A stretch of DNA of 42,860 bases, taken from NCBI RefSeq assembly GCF_000518885.1, contig NZ_JAEL01000048.1, positions 1-42,860 of the forward strand, in the 5' to 3' direction. This document shows, one piece after another, positions 7,171 through 15,231 of the stretch (positions are counted from its first letter, which is position 1; every line of letters begins with the position of its first letter). Origin of the DNA: Bacillus sp. J33 (lineage in GTDB: Bacteria; Bacillota; Bacilli; Bacillales; Cytobacillaceae). The position numbers and the translations under genes are program-made. Under the pieces are notes generated by a model that ran no database searches, was not told where the DNA came from, and saw only the letters and a program-made list of their open reading frames with translations.

Positions 7171-7188
7171 TCTTAAATTCAAGATAAA
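7171..7188 (-). promoter_or_regulatory. MhqR-type operator in the mhqR leader
   Basis: TATCTTAAATTCAAGATA is an 18-bp palindrome with 6-bp perfect arms, 38 bases upstream of the repressor start codon. It shares the TATCTnnAATTnnAGATA pattern with the other sites. Confidence 0.75.
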
Positions 7189-7282
7189 TAATAAAACATG
7201 ATTACTTCTTTGTCAATAGCTTTTTTTCTCTCTTTTGAGTTTGGTTTTGTACCTGCTTCCTGATTGCTTAGATTAACATTAT

Positions 7283-7519
7283 TCACCATATTTGTTTCAT
7301 TCTATTCTTTGCTTGGGCTTTCTTTAATTTATTTGGAGTTACATCATCTCCTTTAGGATCAACGATGGTTGTGTTTAATAGCAACTCTTCCATAGATCCG
7401 CGAAATTCTTGAATGTATTTTGTGCGCAAATTGGCTATTTCAGCATTTTCATTTTGAGTTAATCCCTCGGTCCTTCTTTTAAGTGCAAGTTCATTTATTC
7501 TTTTTAAAATTTCATGCAT
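7283..7519 (-). CDS. DUF896-family small protein (YnzC-like)
   Basis: The product is 78 residues and begins MHEILKRINELALKRRTEGL, with a helix-turn-helix-like coiled pair. It ends VDPKGDDVTPNKLKKAQAKN. The VDPxGnDVTPxKLKxA segment is the DUF896 hallmark. The ATG at 7519 has AAAGGAG eight bases upstream, so the ten residues before it in the open frame are not translated. Function of the family is not established; YnzC is linked to SOS-controlled division-gene operons only by position. Two MhqR-type sites lie just upstream, so this copy appears to belong to the quinone-stress regulon, which is unusual. Confidence 0.8.
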   Translation of the reverse strand: MHEILKRINELALKRRTEGLTQNENAEIANLRTKYIQEFRGSMEELLLNTTIVDPKGDDVTPNKLKKAQAKNRMKQIW

Positions 7520-7555
7520 TAGACTTACTCCTTTCCAGTAAATAATTCGCAAGAT

Positions 7556-7593
7556 TATATCTCGAATTTAATTATCTTGAATTAAAGATAATA
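7556..7593 (-). promoter_or_regulatory. Two adjacent MhqR-type operators upstream of the DUF896 gene
   Basis: ATCTCGAATTTAATTAT (7558-7574) and TATCTTGAATTAAAGATA (7573-7590) follow the TATCTnnAATTnnAGATA pattern, the second with perfect 6-bp arms. They lie about 40-70 bases upstream of the start codon. Confidence 0.65.
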
Positions 7594-7704
7594 TACTTTA
7601 TTAGATTTGTCAACACACTACTTAGAATGTATATCAATGTTAGTCAATCCCCGTACTACTTTATATGTGTCTCACAATATTTTTAATACCCTTGATATAA
7701 AAAG

Positions 7705-7733
7705 AAAATAGCGTGTTATAAAATACACGCCAT
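7705..7733 (-). terminator. Terminator of the ABC exporter operon
   Basis: GCGTGT and ACACGC arms around an AT-rich loop (7711-7730), followed on the minus strand by TATTTTCTTTTT. It lies about 55 bases after the permease stop. Confidence 0.65.
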
Positions 7734-7786
7734 TTCTGATATCATTTAAGCCACCGATATCAAGCCTTTTGCCTCAATAAGCTTTA

Positions 7787-9391
7787 TTAATTTTCTATAT
7801 CTCTTTTTTTAAAGCCTAAAACCCCTAATAGAATCAGTGCTGTAGCGGTAATTCCCAATACGATTAACGGCATAATCGAAAATTCCTCTACAGGGGCCTG
7901 TGGAACATGACCATAAGGCGAAAGGTTGCCGATCCATTCAGAGAATTGAAATAAACCGCCGAAATACAAGACAACAAACGAATAAAAAATGTAAAGCCAG
8001 ACTAAGGCTGACAGCTTTGGCAAATACCCAATAAGAAAGACAGCTGAACCAATCATGACGAGCATCGCAGGGTAATACGAAAGTGCTGCTCCATAAATCA
8101 TGCCAAATGACAATCCTTCCTCAATTGCGGCCGTTCCGGCAGACCATAGACCAACTGCAGCAAAAGAAATCATGAAAAACCCGTTGATCACTGCAATAAC
8201 TAAGTAACTGCCTAATAATTGAGTTCGTGAGACGGCCCTTCCCAGGAGGTGAGTGATTCGCTCTTTTTTCTCCTCTCCGCGCAGCTTGTTCATGGACATA
8301 ACAGGAGGAACCGTTGCCAATAATGAGATGACAATCATCAGCATCGGAATAAATTGCTCCGTCAATGTCAGTCCCTCTTCGGGACGAAGAAGCTGTTTTA
8401 TCATTTCGTTATTAGAAAAAAAGGACTCCAAATCTCCTAAAATGGAACCATAAGATGCTCCCAACACATACATACCAATCGCCCATGCAATGGTTCCAGT
8501 CTTTTGCAGCCTCATTGCAAGACCTAAAGGACTTTGGAGAAAACTAGATGCATATCTTCTCCCAGGCTTTGATGGAAGGAACCCGCTTTCTAAGTCACGA
8601 ATCGCATTTAGATAATTGGCTAAAGCATAAAGGAGAACAGAAACTGCAATCATAAGTACAATCGGCAGCCAATTATTCGCAGAATAAGCCTCTGCCTTTG
8701 TCACCCACCCAAAAGGAGAAAGCCAAGAAAGAGATTCATCTGTAGTATCTGTAATGGCCCGAAAGAGGTAAGAGATCAGCAATACAGCAATGGAATAGCC
8801 AACTGTTCCACGGGAAGTTTCCGTTAGCTGTGCAAAGACTGCTGTGACACCCGCAAAAAATAGACCCGCTGCACCTAATGCTGCACCATAAAGAAGCGAT
8901 CCCTCCAGATTCATGCTCTCTAACCCAAGAGCATAGAGTCCAAAGCCATTTATTAATGCTAAAGCAGCACATGTACCAATAATCACAATTAAGGTTGAAT
9001 TTAAATAGGAAAGCCGCCCGGTTGGCAAGGACCTAATCAATTCCAGACGTCCTTCTTCCTCATCTCCTCTTGTGTGCCGGCTGACGAGCAAAATACTCAT
9101 TAGCCCCACAACAGCTGCAGTCATTAGCAGCATTTGATGGGCAGTCATTGCTCCGAGGGTATAATGATCTAAATCACCAGGTCCAACCATGGCTGTCATT
9201 GCCGGATTGGCCATAGTTTGAGCCATCACATCACGTTCCTGCTGAGAACCATACATTTCACTAAATGCTATAGGAACAGCAAGTGTAAAAAAAGTCAGGC
9301 CCAATACCCATAGAGGAATTCGAATTCGATCAAGCCTTAGAATAAATAAAGAAAGGTTGGCCGCATTGGCCATTAATTTGCCAGCCATCAT
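7787..9391 (-). CDS. ABC transporter permease, large exporter-type (TnrB3-like)
   Basis: This is a 534-residue protein with about twelve hydrophobic segments in two similar halves. Each half starts with a basic-flanked helix (FILRLDRIRIPLWVLGL near residue 20 and MRLQKTGTIAWAIGMYVLG near 300). RHTRGDEEEGRLELIRSLPT and KLRGEEKKERITHLLGRAVS are the paired EEE-containing coupling regions of this family, often annotated as exporters of polyketide antibiotics. Natural substrates are mostly unknown; drug export is inference. The ATG overlaps the ATPase stop (ATGA), so the two genes are translationally coupled. The partner ATPase is interrupted by a stop codon, so the system may be inactive. Confidence 0.85.
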   Translation of the reverse strand: MMAGKLMANAANLSLFILRLDRIRIPLWVLGLTFFTLAVPIAFSEMYGSQQERDVMAQTMANPAMTAMVGPGDLDHYTLGAMTAHQMLLMTAAVVGLMSILLVSRHTRGDEEEGRLELIRSLPTGRLSYLNSTLIVIIGTCAALALINGFGLYALGLESMNLEGSLLYGAALGAAGLFFAGVTAVFAQLTETSRGTVGYSIAVLLISYLFRAITDTTDESLSWLSPFGWVTKAEAYSANNWLPIVLMIAVSVLLYALANYLNAIRDLESGFLPSKPGRRYASSFLQSPLGLAMRLQKTGTIAWAIGMYVLGASYGSILGDLESFFSNNEMIKQLLRPEEGLTLTEQFIPMLMIVISLLATVPPVMSMNKLRGEEKKERITHLLGRAVSRTQLLGSYLVIAVINGFFMISFAAVGLWSAGTAAIEEGLSFGMIYGAALSYYPAMLVMIGSAVFLIGYLPKLSALVWLYIFYSFVVLYFGGLFQFSEWIGNLSPYGHVPQAPVEEFSIMPLIVLGITATALILLGVLGFKKRDIEN

Positions 9392-10296
9392 TTCTTACCT
9401 CCCGCTCCTGTATCCTCTGATCCTTCATAATGGCGCATAAATAAATCTTCTAATGTTGGCGGCGAACTTTCAAACTTTAAGATTCCAAATTGGCTGATAT
9501 GTTTAATTACATCATCTATTTGCTCTGAATCCACTTGGAATGAAAGTCCCTGTTCATTTTTGTGGAGATCATAAATGCCTTTTAATTCATTTAGCCCTGC
9601 AACTGGCTGTTTCGTATCAACGAGCATTTGCGTCCGTGTTAAATGGCGCAGCTCGTTTAATGTTCCAGTTTCCATAATGATTCCTTGGCGGATAATGCTG
9701 ACCCGGTCACACAGCTTTTCTACCTCAGACAAAATATGACTGGAAAGCAATACACTTTTCCCTTGTTTCTTGACCTCCATCACACATTCCTAAAATACTT
9801 TTTCCATTAACGGATCAAGGCCGGATGTAGGTTCATCCAATATATATAGGTCCGCATCAGATGAAAAAGCAGCAGCTAAGGCAACCTTTTGCCGGTTTCC
9901 TTTGGAATAGGTTCTGCATTTCTTGGTTGGATCCAAATCAAATTTATGAATGAGCTCCTCCCGTTTGGCTTTGTTTTTTGTTCCATTAAGCTTTAAAAAT
10001 AAATCGATTACCTCACCGCCAGTTAAGTTGGGCCATAAATTAACATCACCGGGAACATAGGCCACATTCTTGTGGATCTCCACAGCATCACTCCAGGCAT
10101 TTTTTTCAAAAATCTTGACCTCTCCGCCTGTCGCCTTCAAAATCCCCAGCAATACTTTTATAGTAGTTGATTTACCGGCGCCGTTTGGGCCAATAAACCC
10201 TAAGACTTCCCCTTTCGATACTTCCAGATTAATCCCTTTCAAAATTTGAGCTTTCCCAAACTTTTTCGTTAAATTCTTTACCTGTATCACTGACAC
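9388..10296 (-). pseudogene. ABC transporter ATP-binding subunit interrupted by an in-frame TAG
   Basis: A single frame runs from the GTG at 10296 to the stop at 9388, broken by TAG at 9790-9792. The first part has Walker [10 protein letters not shown] (near residue 37), the signature [14 protein letters not shown] and Walker [20 protein letters not shown]. The stop replaces a codon in helix VF-x-ECVMEVKKQGKSVLLSSH, most simply Gln (CAG to TAG). The H-loop SSHILSEVEKLCDRVSII and a C-terminal domain follow downstream in the same frame. Without readthrough the product ends before the switch His and cannot be functional. An ATG just after the stop could give a useless C-terminal piece. It may also be a base-calling error. 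Confidence 0.9.
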
Positions 10297-10380
10297 GCCT
10301 TTCCCCTCCTAAAAATGAATTTAATGAATGATTTTTATATATTTTATTCATAATATAAACCTATGCCATCTTTCCGTCAA

Positions 10381-10420
10381 TATGTTTTGAATAAATGCAT
10401 TTGAATTTATTCAAAACATA
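10381..10420 (+). promoter_or_regulatory. Perfect 15-bp inverted repeat between the exporter operon and its TetR gene
   Basis: TATGTTTTGAATAAA and its exact complement TTTATTCAAAACATA flank a 10-base spacer. The site lies between the divergent ABC operon and the TetR gene, 30 bases before the latter. It is the likely operator through which the regulator controls both directions. Confidence 0.75.
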
Positions 10421-10449
10421 TTTTATGATTTAAAATAGAGGTGAGTTTA

Positions 10450-11052
10450 TTGGACGGGTATCAGCGACGTACAGAGAAGAAAAAAGAACAAATTCAAAAT
10501 GCAGCAATGGAGCTATTTAAAGACCTTGGCATTGAAAAAGTAAGCCTTGCTGAAATTGCCAGAAAAGCCAAAGTATCTCCTGTTACCATATATAATCATT
10601 TTGGGACGAAAGATGAATTAGTAAAGAACGTCATTCATACTTTTCTTCTTAGGGAATGGGATAGCAGATTAGAAACAGTCCAGCGTGATGATTTATCATT
10701 TCCTGAAAAGGTTGAGAAGCTCATCCTGGATACGGCAAATGTTAGCGGCATAAATTCTGATTTCCTTAATAAATTGCTTGAGGGAAATCCTGAGCTGGAG
10801 GAGCTTATCCAGGATTTCTATAAAGAGCGAATGAAATACATTATTTCTTTTTTCGAAGAAGGAAAACAGAAAGGATATATTGATTCCGATATCTCAACAG
10901 AATCGATTATTGTTTATCTTAATTTAATTCAAAATGCAGCAAAGGATTTCCATTTTTATAATGAAAGAAGCAAAAATTCAAAATTAGGAGAAGATTTATC
11001 TAAACTCTTTTTTTATGGGTTTTTAAAAAAGCCAAGCAGCGGGGATCAATAA
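10450..11052 (+). CDS. TetR-family regulator of the adjacent ABC exporter
   Basis: The 200-residue protein starts with a typical TetR DNA-binding domain: IQNAAMELFKDLGIEKVSLA, then EIARKAKVSPVTIYNHFGTK, then DELV. The rest is an all-helical ligand-binding part with no recognised subfamily. The TTG at 10450 is preferred because AGAGGTGAG lies six bases upstream; the GTG at 10441 is inside that site. It is divergent from the exporter and separated from it by a perfect inverted repeat, so local repression and autoregulation are likely. The inducing ligand cannot be read from the sequence. Confidence 0.85.
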   Translation: MDGYQRRTEKKKEQIQNAAMELFKDLGIEKVSLAEIARKAKVSPVTIYNHFGTKDELVKNVIHTFLLREWDSRLETVQRDDLSFPEKVEKLILDTANVSGINSDFLNKLLEGNPELEELIQDFYKERMKYIISFFEEGKQKGYIDSDISTESIIVYLNLIQNAAKDFHFYNERSKNSKLGEDLSKLFFYGFLKKPSSGDQ

Positions 11053-11114
11053 ATTTGAAAGATTGCCTGCACCTCTTATTAGAAGTGCTAAGAATAAAGT
11101 CTTATTAACAAAAA

Positions 11115-11145
11115 AACCGGCCTTTCAATGTGGAAAAGGTCGGTT
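11115..11145 (+). terminator. Terminator after the TetR gene
   Basis: AACCGGCCTTT and AAAGGTCGGTT form an 11-bp stem with one G-U pair, preceded by seven A residues. The T tract on the plus strand is weak (GTATATA), so it may act better on the minus strand for genes beyond 11288. Confidence 0.55.
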
Positions 11146-11287
11146 GTATATATGATTATAAATACTTTTGTCAATTCTGGTGTAAAATGGGATAAATTCA
11201 TTGCTTGCAATTTTCAGTGTGCTTCCGGTAAGTCGCATTGATTAGTAAATTTCAGCCACTTATTTCATATCAGCATAAGAACTTTAA

Positions 11288-11623
11288 TTAGTATGCATCA
11301 TTTACGAGTTCCCTCATTGAGTTTAATTTAGAAGTCAGCTCCAAAAACCATTCCTCATCCCCTGTAGATAGTGCCAGATCAATTAGAAAATGAATCTGCT
11401 CCTTATTTGCCACTTTGGCAGCAGGCATTTTTTTAATCTGTTTGCTTAGCACAACCATGGATTTGCCTTCAATGGATTTATTATCACTTGAAATTACTTT
11501 TGCTTTTACTATGCCTTTTGAATTATCAAGGGTTTCAATATAGCCGATTATGAGTTCGCCATTCCGGGATTTCCCCTTGATCCAATCACCTATTTGCAGA
11601 ATGTAATCATTGTTAGAGCTCAT
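11288..11623 (-). CDS. IDEAL-domain protein, function unknown
   Basis: The 111-residue protein has two parts. The N-terminal half (about 1-65) is a small beta-rich domain starting with QIGDWIKGKSRNGELIIGYI. The C-terminal half contains IHFLIDLALSTGDEEWFLEL, which fits the IDEAL motif of Bacillaceae (ID-x-AL-x-x-x-D-x-xWF-x-x-L). IDEAL domains are short helical hairpins found at the ends of several Bacillus proteins of unclear role. The ATG at 11623 is chosen; the GTG three codons upstream overlaps the AAGGGTG ribosome-binding site. It seems to stand alone, transcribed in the same direction as the Rrf2 gene beyond it. Confidence 0.65.
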   Translation of the reverse strand: MSSNNDYILQIGDWIKGKSRNGELIIGYIETLDNSKGIVKAKVISSDNKSIEGKSMVVLSKQIKKMPAAKVANKEQIHFLIDLALSTGDEEWFLELTSKLNSMRELVNDAY

Positions 11624-11711
11624 ATTTTTCACCCTTCCTAATTAATTTTATTTTATTACTGGTATAGCATAACTGTAACATGTTTTATTGCATTTTTATT
11701 TTAATGGAAAG

Positions 11712-12137
11712 CTACGCCTTCCTGCATTTATCTTTATTGATATGATCGACAATATCTTTAATGGTATAGTGCTTTAAATATTCACCCAGATGTTCTTCAG
11801 CACCCAGGAAAATGTCAAAAAGGACTCTTTGCATATTCGCCCCTACAAGGCAAGCTTCATTTGAATCAGGGCACTTCGGCTGCAATGCACCTTCAGAGGT
11901 GATCTTATAGATATCCCAAAGATTTACATCACTTAGATCCCGGGCAAAAATAAATCCGCCGCCCATGCCTTCTTTTGATTTGATAAATCCATTTCTTTTT
12001 AACAAACTCAGGACTTTACGAATGCGGACTGGATGTACCCCTGCACTTTCTGATATAGCATCGCTTGTAGACATGCGGTCCAGCTGGAGCGCGAGATAAG
12101 TTAAACTGTGAATGGCAAGAGTAAAGTCACTGTTCAT
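11712..12137 (-). CDS. Rrf2-family repressor, SaiR/YwnA-like
   Basis: The 141-residue protein has an N-terminal winged helix: FTLAIHSLTYLALQLDRMST, then GVHPVRIRKVLSLLKRNGFI and the wing KEGMGGGFIFARD. It lacks the three-cysteine cluster used by iron-sulfur Rrf2 proteins, but has Cys at 89, 96 and 138 (KCPDSNEAC and DKCRKA). B. anthracis SaiR, an Rrf2 repressor of the Spx paralog gene spxA2, is a thiol-responsive protein of this kind. Here the next gene upstream, in the same direction, encodes an Spx paralog. Matching palindromes precede both genes (12187, 12681, 12753), which supports joint control and autoregulation. The ATG has GGAGG six bases upstream. Confidence 0.8.
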   Translation of the reverse strand: MNSDFTLAIHSLTYLALQLDRMSTSDAISESAGVHPVRIRKVLSLLKRNGFIKSKEGMGGGFIFARDLSDVNLWDIYKITSEGALQPKCPDSNEACLVGANMQRVLFDIFLGAEEHLGEYLKHYTIKDIVDHINKDKCRKA

Positions 12138-12186
12138 GGCCAGCCTCCTAGAAGTACTTTTCGCTTTAATAAACCTTTTTCAACGT

Positions 12187-12209
12187 ACTGTAATACTAAA
12201 TGTTACAGA
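12187..12209 (-). promoter_or_regulatory. Rrf2-regulator operator, site 1 (own promoter)
   Basis: CTGTAA-N9-TTACAG lies 50 bases before the Rrf2 start codon. It matches the ACTGTAAT-N7-ATTACAGT site before the Spx gene. Confidence 0.7.
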
Positions 12210-12251
12210 TTGGGATGTCAAGAATATAGAACTTTGAACAAACAGTAAATC

Positions 12252-12647
12252 CTAATTGGCCGCTTTTTGCCCTTCATTATAAGAGAATGTACGAAGCTTT
12301 CGTGGAAGGAAACTGCGAATTTCATCCTCATTATAGCCAACCTGCAATCTCTTTTCATCCTGGACAATTGGCCTCCGAAGCATTTGCGGGTTTTCCATTA
12401 TTATTTTATACAATTCCTTAAGCGGCAATGTTTCAATATCTATATTTAACGCTTTAAAGGCTTTTGACTTTGTTGAAATAATCTCCTCTGTACCCGTTTC
12501 CGTCAGGCGGAGAATAGATTTAATTTCCTCGACTGTAAGCGGGTCTGTTACGATGTTTCTTTCAATATAATCAATTTGATGTTCTTCCAGCCAAGCCCTT
12601 GCTTTTCGGCAGGAGCCGCAGCTTGAAGTTAAATACAAAGTTACCAT
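12252..12647 (-). CDS. spxA: Spx-family RNA polymerase-binding regulator (SpxA paralog)
   Basis: The 131-residue protein has the thioredoxin-like ArsC/Spx fold. [20 protein letters not shown] carries the CxxC redox switch at residues 10-13. [14 protein letters not shown] and [20 protein letters not shown] contain the positions that contact the RNA polymerase alpha subunit, including the Gly of TGTEE and the Arg of RRP. The end is basic and flexible, as needed for ClpXP turnover. Spx proteins reprogram transcription under disulfide stress. The ATG at 12647 has AAGGAG eight bases upstream. Adjacency to a SaiR-like repressor and two palindromes upstream point to the SpxA2-type paralog rather than the housekeeping Spx. 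Confidence 0.9.
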   Translation of the reverse strand: MVTLYLTSSCGSCRKARAWLEEHQIDYIERNIVTDPLTVEEIKSILRLTETGTEEIISTKSKAFKALNIDIETLPLKELYKIIMENPQMLRRPIVQDEKRLQVGYNEDEIRSFLPRKLRTFSYNEGQKAAN

Positions 12648-12680
12648 TTTTAACACTCCTTTGTTTTATCCATAATTCGT

Positions 12681-12705
12681 AACTGTGAAAATAAAAATTA
12701 CAGTT
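12681..12705 (-). promoter_or_regulatory. Rrf2-regulator operator, site 2 (spx leader)
   Basis: AACTGTGA and TTACAGTT arms around an A-rich centre lie about 35-60 bases upstream of the spx start codon. Arms match sites 1 and 3. Confidence 0.6.
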
Positions 12706-12752
12706 GAGTTATTGTTTATACTTAATGTTCCTTTTTGTTTATTACTAACCGT

Positions 12753-12775
12753 ACTGTAATATTAATCATTACAGT
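12753..12775 (-). promoter_or_regulatory. Rrf2-regulator operator, site 3 (spx promoter region)
   Basis: ACTGTAAT-N7-ATTACAGT has perfect 8-bp arms and is the best of the three sites. It lies about 110 bases upstream of the spx start codon. Confidence 0.75.
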
Positions 12776-12823
12776 TGAAGAAGTCAACAAAAATTTTTAT
12801 TAACTATCTGTTTTCTTATAAAT

Positions 12824-12923
12824 AGGCTGTTTTCGTAGGGTTTGAGCTTTTCGGGTGGAAAACTAAGTTAAATCACTAGGCAAAATTTAAAAGATAACAC
12901 AACAATCTATGAGAAAGGAGCCT
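12824..12923 (-). repeat. Dispersed repeat element, copy 3, short form, inverted
   Basis: It begins AGGCTGTTTTCGTAGGGTTT and ends ACAACAATCTATGAGAAAGG followed by AGCCT, the two ends of the family joined by only about 55 bases including AACTAAGTTAAATCACTAGG. The GC-rich core is lost. It lies between the spx promoter and the MocR gene; the rest of 12776-13112 shows no gene. Confidence 0.75.
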
Positions 12924-13112
12924 GTAAATAGGATAAAAAATAGAGCTTAGTTTATCATTAACAAGCGGTTTGGCCCTATTTCCCCCTATTTTTATAAAAA
13001 AATTAAAAAATCCAATGAACATATGCCAACAGAAAAATCACTAAAATAGATTATTTCATGAAAATGCTATAATAATTAAGAAGGCCAAATTTTATCATAG
13101 AGGATGTTTCAA

Positions 13113-14543
13113 TTGAATTGGAGACCTGACAGAAAATCGAAAATACCGATTTATAAGCAGCTTGCCATGTATATTGAAAATGGGATTGCGGATGGCACTT
13201 TTCCCCCTGACAAACCGCTTCCATCCGAGAGAGGATTGGCAAAGCAATATGAAATAAACCGAAGTACGGCTGTTGCAGCGTATGATGAACTGGAGTCCAA
13301 TGGAATCATCAATCGCAATCGGGGAAGCGGGACAACGATTAGCAAAGATATTTGGGGGATGGCTAAAAAACGGATCCCCAGCTGGAACCGTTATATTGAA
13401 GCGGGTTCCTTTTTGCCCAATTTGCCTGTTACACAAAGAATACATAAAGAACTGGCTGAGGCGAACCTAATCAATTTAGCCAGCGGGGAATTGTCACAGG
13501 ATCTATTTCCAATGGATTCCCTTAGAGAAATAACATCAAACAGATCCTTTATTGGCCCTTTGGGATATGATCATCCCCAAGGAAATGAAATCCTTAGAAA
13601 AACCCTTGCTGACCATGTAAAAAAATTCAGAGCCATTGAGACTGACTCTTCATCTATCTTAATTACATCCGGTGCACAGCAAGCATTGCACCTTGTGGTT
13701 CAATGTCTGCTAAAACCTGGAGATGCCGTTGCCATTGAAGATCCTTCCTACCACTACAGCCTGCCGATATTTAAATCAGCTGGCATCAAAACCTATTTTC
13801 TAAAAACAGGCAAGGATGGACTGGACCCAAACGAAATTACGGCACTATATAAAAAACATCGAATTAAAATGGTCTTTTTAAATCCAATATTTCAAAATCC
13901 AACAGGTACACTATTGCCAGAGGACCAGCGCCATAAAATACTTGAATTGTCTTCTGAGTATGGCATCCCGGTCGTGGAAGACGATCCATACAGCTTAACA
14001 GCCTTCTCGGGTGAAAGTATGAGAACCCTTAAGTCGCTTGATCGGAACGGAAATGTTCTATATATTAGCTCGCTTACAAAAATTGTTGCATCAGGCCTGA
14101 GGATCGGCTGGATCATCGGTCCAAGATCAGTTATTGAAAGATTATCAGACGCTAAGCAGCAGATCGATTTTGGCCATGGCAGTTATTCACAATGGGTTGC
14201 CAATGATTTTTTAGAATCCAGGAATTTTGAATCACATATCAAGCATCTGGTTAAGCAATTGGAAAGCCGAAGAAATCAAATCATAGCCAGTCTTCAAACC
14301 TTTCTAAAAGATCAATTGGAATATCATGTTCCTCAAGGCGGCATACACCTCTGGTGCAAAATCAAAAAAGAGCATAATGAAATTCAATTACTCGAAGAAT
14401 CCATAAAAAGAGGAGTCATTTACGTTCCAGGCACCACTTTGGGTTCTGAAACGGGATTTGTCCGGTTTACTTATGCCAGGGAAAATGAAGAAAACATTCA
14501 CGAAGGAATGAAACGATTTGCTGATGCCCATTCTTATGTATAA
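13113..14543 (+). CDS. MocR-type regulator (GntR winged helix fused to a PLP aminotransferase-like domain)
   Basis: Residues about 8-75 form a GntR winged helix (KIPIYKQLAMYIENGIADGT, LPSERGLAKQYEINRSTAVA). From about residue 110 a fold-type I aminotransferase-like domain follows. SGAQQALHLVVQCLLKPGDA, EDPSYHYSLP, NPIFQNPTGTLLPEDQR and the PLP lysine region SSLTKIVASGLRIGWI are all present. MocR proteins use pyridoxal phosphate as a sensor or cofactor when controlling genes, often for vitamin B6, GABA or amino-acid metabolism; the target here is unknown. The upstream ATG at 13104 touches the GAGG ribosome-binding site, so the TTG at 13113 (spacing nine) is the likely start. A strong terminator follows. 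Confidence 0.9.
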   Translation: MNWRPDRKSKIPIYKQLAMYIENGIADGTFPPDKPLPSERGLAKQYEINRSTAVAAYDELESNGIINRNRGSGTTISKDIWGMAKKRIPSWNRYIEAGSFLPNLPVTQRIHKELAEANLINLASGELSQDLFPMDSLREITSNRSFIGPLGYDHPQGNEILRKTLADHVKKFRAIETDSSSILITSGAQQALHLVVQCLLKPGDAVAIEDPSYHYSLPIFKSAGIKTYFLKTGKDGLDPNEITALYKKHRIKMVFLNPIFQNPTGTLLPEDQRHKILELSSEYGIPVVEDDPYSLTAFSGESMRTLKSLDRNGNVLYISSLTKIVASGLRIGWIIGPRSVIERLSDAKQQIDFGHGSYSQWVANDFLESRNFESHIKHLVKQLESRRNQIIASLQTFLKDQLEYHVPQGGIHLWCKIKKEHNEIQLLEESIKRGVIYVPGTTLGSETGFVRFTYARENEENIHEGMKRFADAHSYV

Positions 14544-14545
14544 AA

Positions 14546-14577
14546 AACGCATGGATTTATAAAAAATCCATGCGTTG
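14546..14577 (+). terminator. Terminator after the MocR gene
   Basis: ACGCATGGATTT and AAATCCATGCGT form a perfect 12-bp stem starting three bases after the stop codon. The following TGTTCAATT tail is only moderately T-rich. Confidence 0.75.
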
Positions 14578-14628
14578 TTCAATTCCGGCATTATTATGTT
14601 TTATGTCTGCTCCAAATGTCTTCCCGTA

Positions 14629-15072
14629 CTATTGTGCCTGCAATGCAAAAGGGCTTTCCTGGAGCTTCTCGGAAATCAGACTATATGCAACTACTTTTTT
14701 CCTGTACTGTTTGACTACATCAATGCGGTCGCTGTAACTGTATAGAAGCAGCCTTACATTTCTTTTCCCCTCATTAACATTGATTATAATGGGTGTGCCA
14801 CTATTCTCGGGTTGTAAATAGTTTTGTTCGCTCCCGGGATGAATATAATGTTTCTTGATAAATATTCCTTCGTTAAAATAATTTACAACATTGATTTTTT
14901 CATTGCCTTCTAGTCGTTTCCCCCCTAATGTAACAGTTACTTCATTCTCATTGAGCTTTGTATGAGTTTCAAATTTTCTAAGCAGCCAATTAACAGTTCC
15001 AGTTGGCAGACAAGTTACGACTATTTTTAGTATGCTGACAAGTATAATCGGAATCAAAACTGCCCATGTCAT
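14629..15072 (-). CDS. YfmQ-family protein, membrane-anchored, function unknown
   Basis: The 147-residue product starts with one membrane helix (TWAVLIPIILVSILKIVVTC), then LPTGTVNWLLRKFETHTKLN. The remaining about 105 residues are soluble and rich in beta strands (EVTVTLGGKRL, TPIIINVNEGKRNVRLLLYS). This arrangement and the opening residues agree with my recollection of the YfmQ family of Bacillus, which has no assigned role. AAAGGAG lies nine bases before the ATG. Just upstream on the same strand are one and perhaps two tiny hydrophobic peptides, which may form a small operon with it. Confidence 0.65.
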   Translation of the reverse strand: MTWAVLIPIILVSILKIVVTCLPTGTVNWLLRKFETHTKLNENEVTVTLGGKRLEGNEKINVVNYFNEGIFIKKHYIHPGSEQNYLQPENSGTPIIINVNEGKRNVRLLLYSYSDRIDVVKQYRKKVVAYSLISEKLQESPFALQAQ

Positions 15073-15123
15073 CTCTCGGCATCTCCTTTCTCTTTGTCCC
15101 TGCAGCTTCAGGATCCGGGCTTT

Positions 15124-15231
15124 TTAAGTCCGCCAAATATAGATTCCAAGGGAAGCTATAGCTATGAATATTATGACTACATATATTAAGGTTAAATTTG
15201 TTGTATTTTTTTGGTCGAACTTCCATAATTT
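15124..15231 (-). CDS. Possible tiny one-helix membrane peptide without a clear start
   Basis: The frame reads KLWKFDQKNTTNLTLIYVVI, then IFIAIASLGIYIWRT and a stop at 15124-15126. It is a good single membrane helix with a basic end, between the 40-residue peptide and YfmQ. No ATG, GTG or TTG is in the frame, but an ATG lies one base out of frame at its beginning. A one-base lesion could explain this. Treat as uncertain. Confidence 0.3.
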   Translation of the reverse strand, partial: KLWKFDQKNTTNLTLIYVVIIFIAIASLGIYIWRT

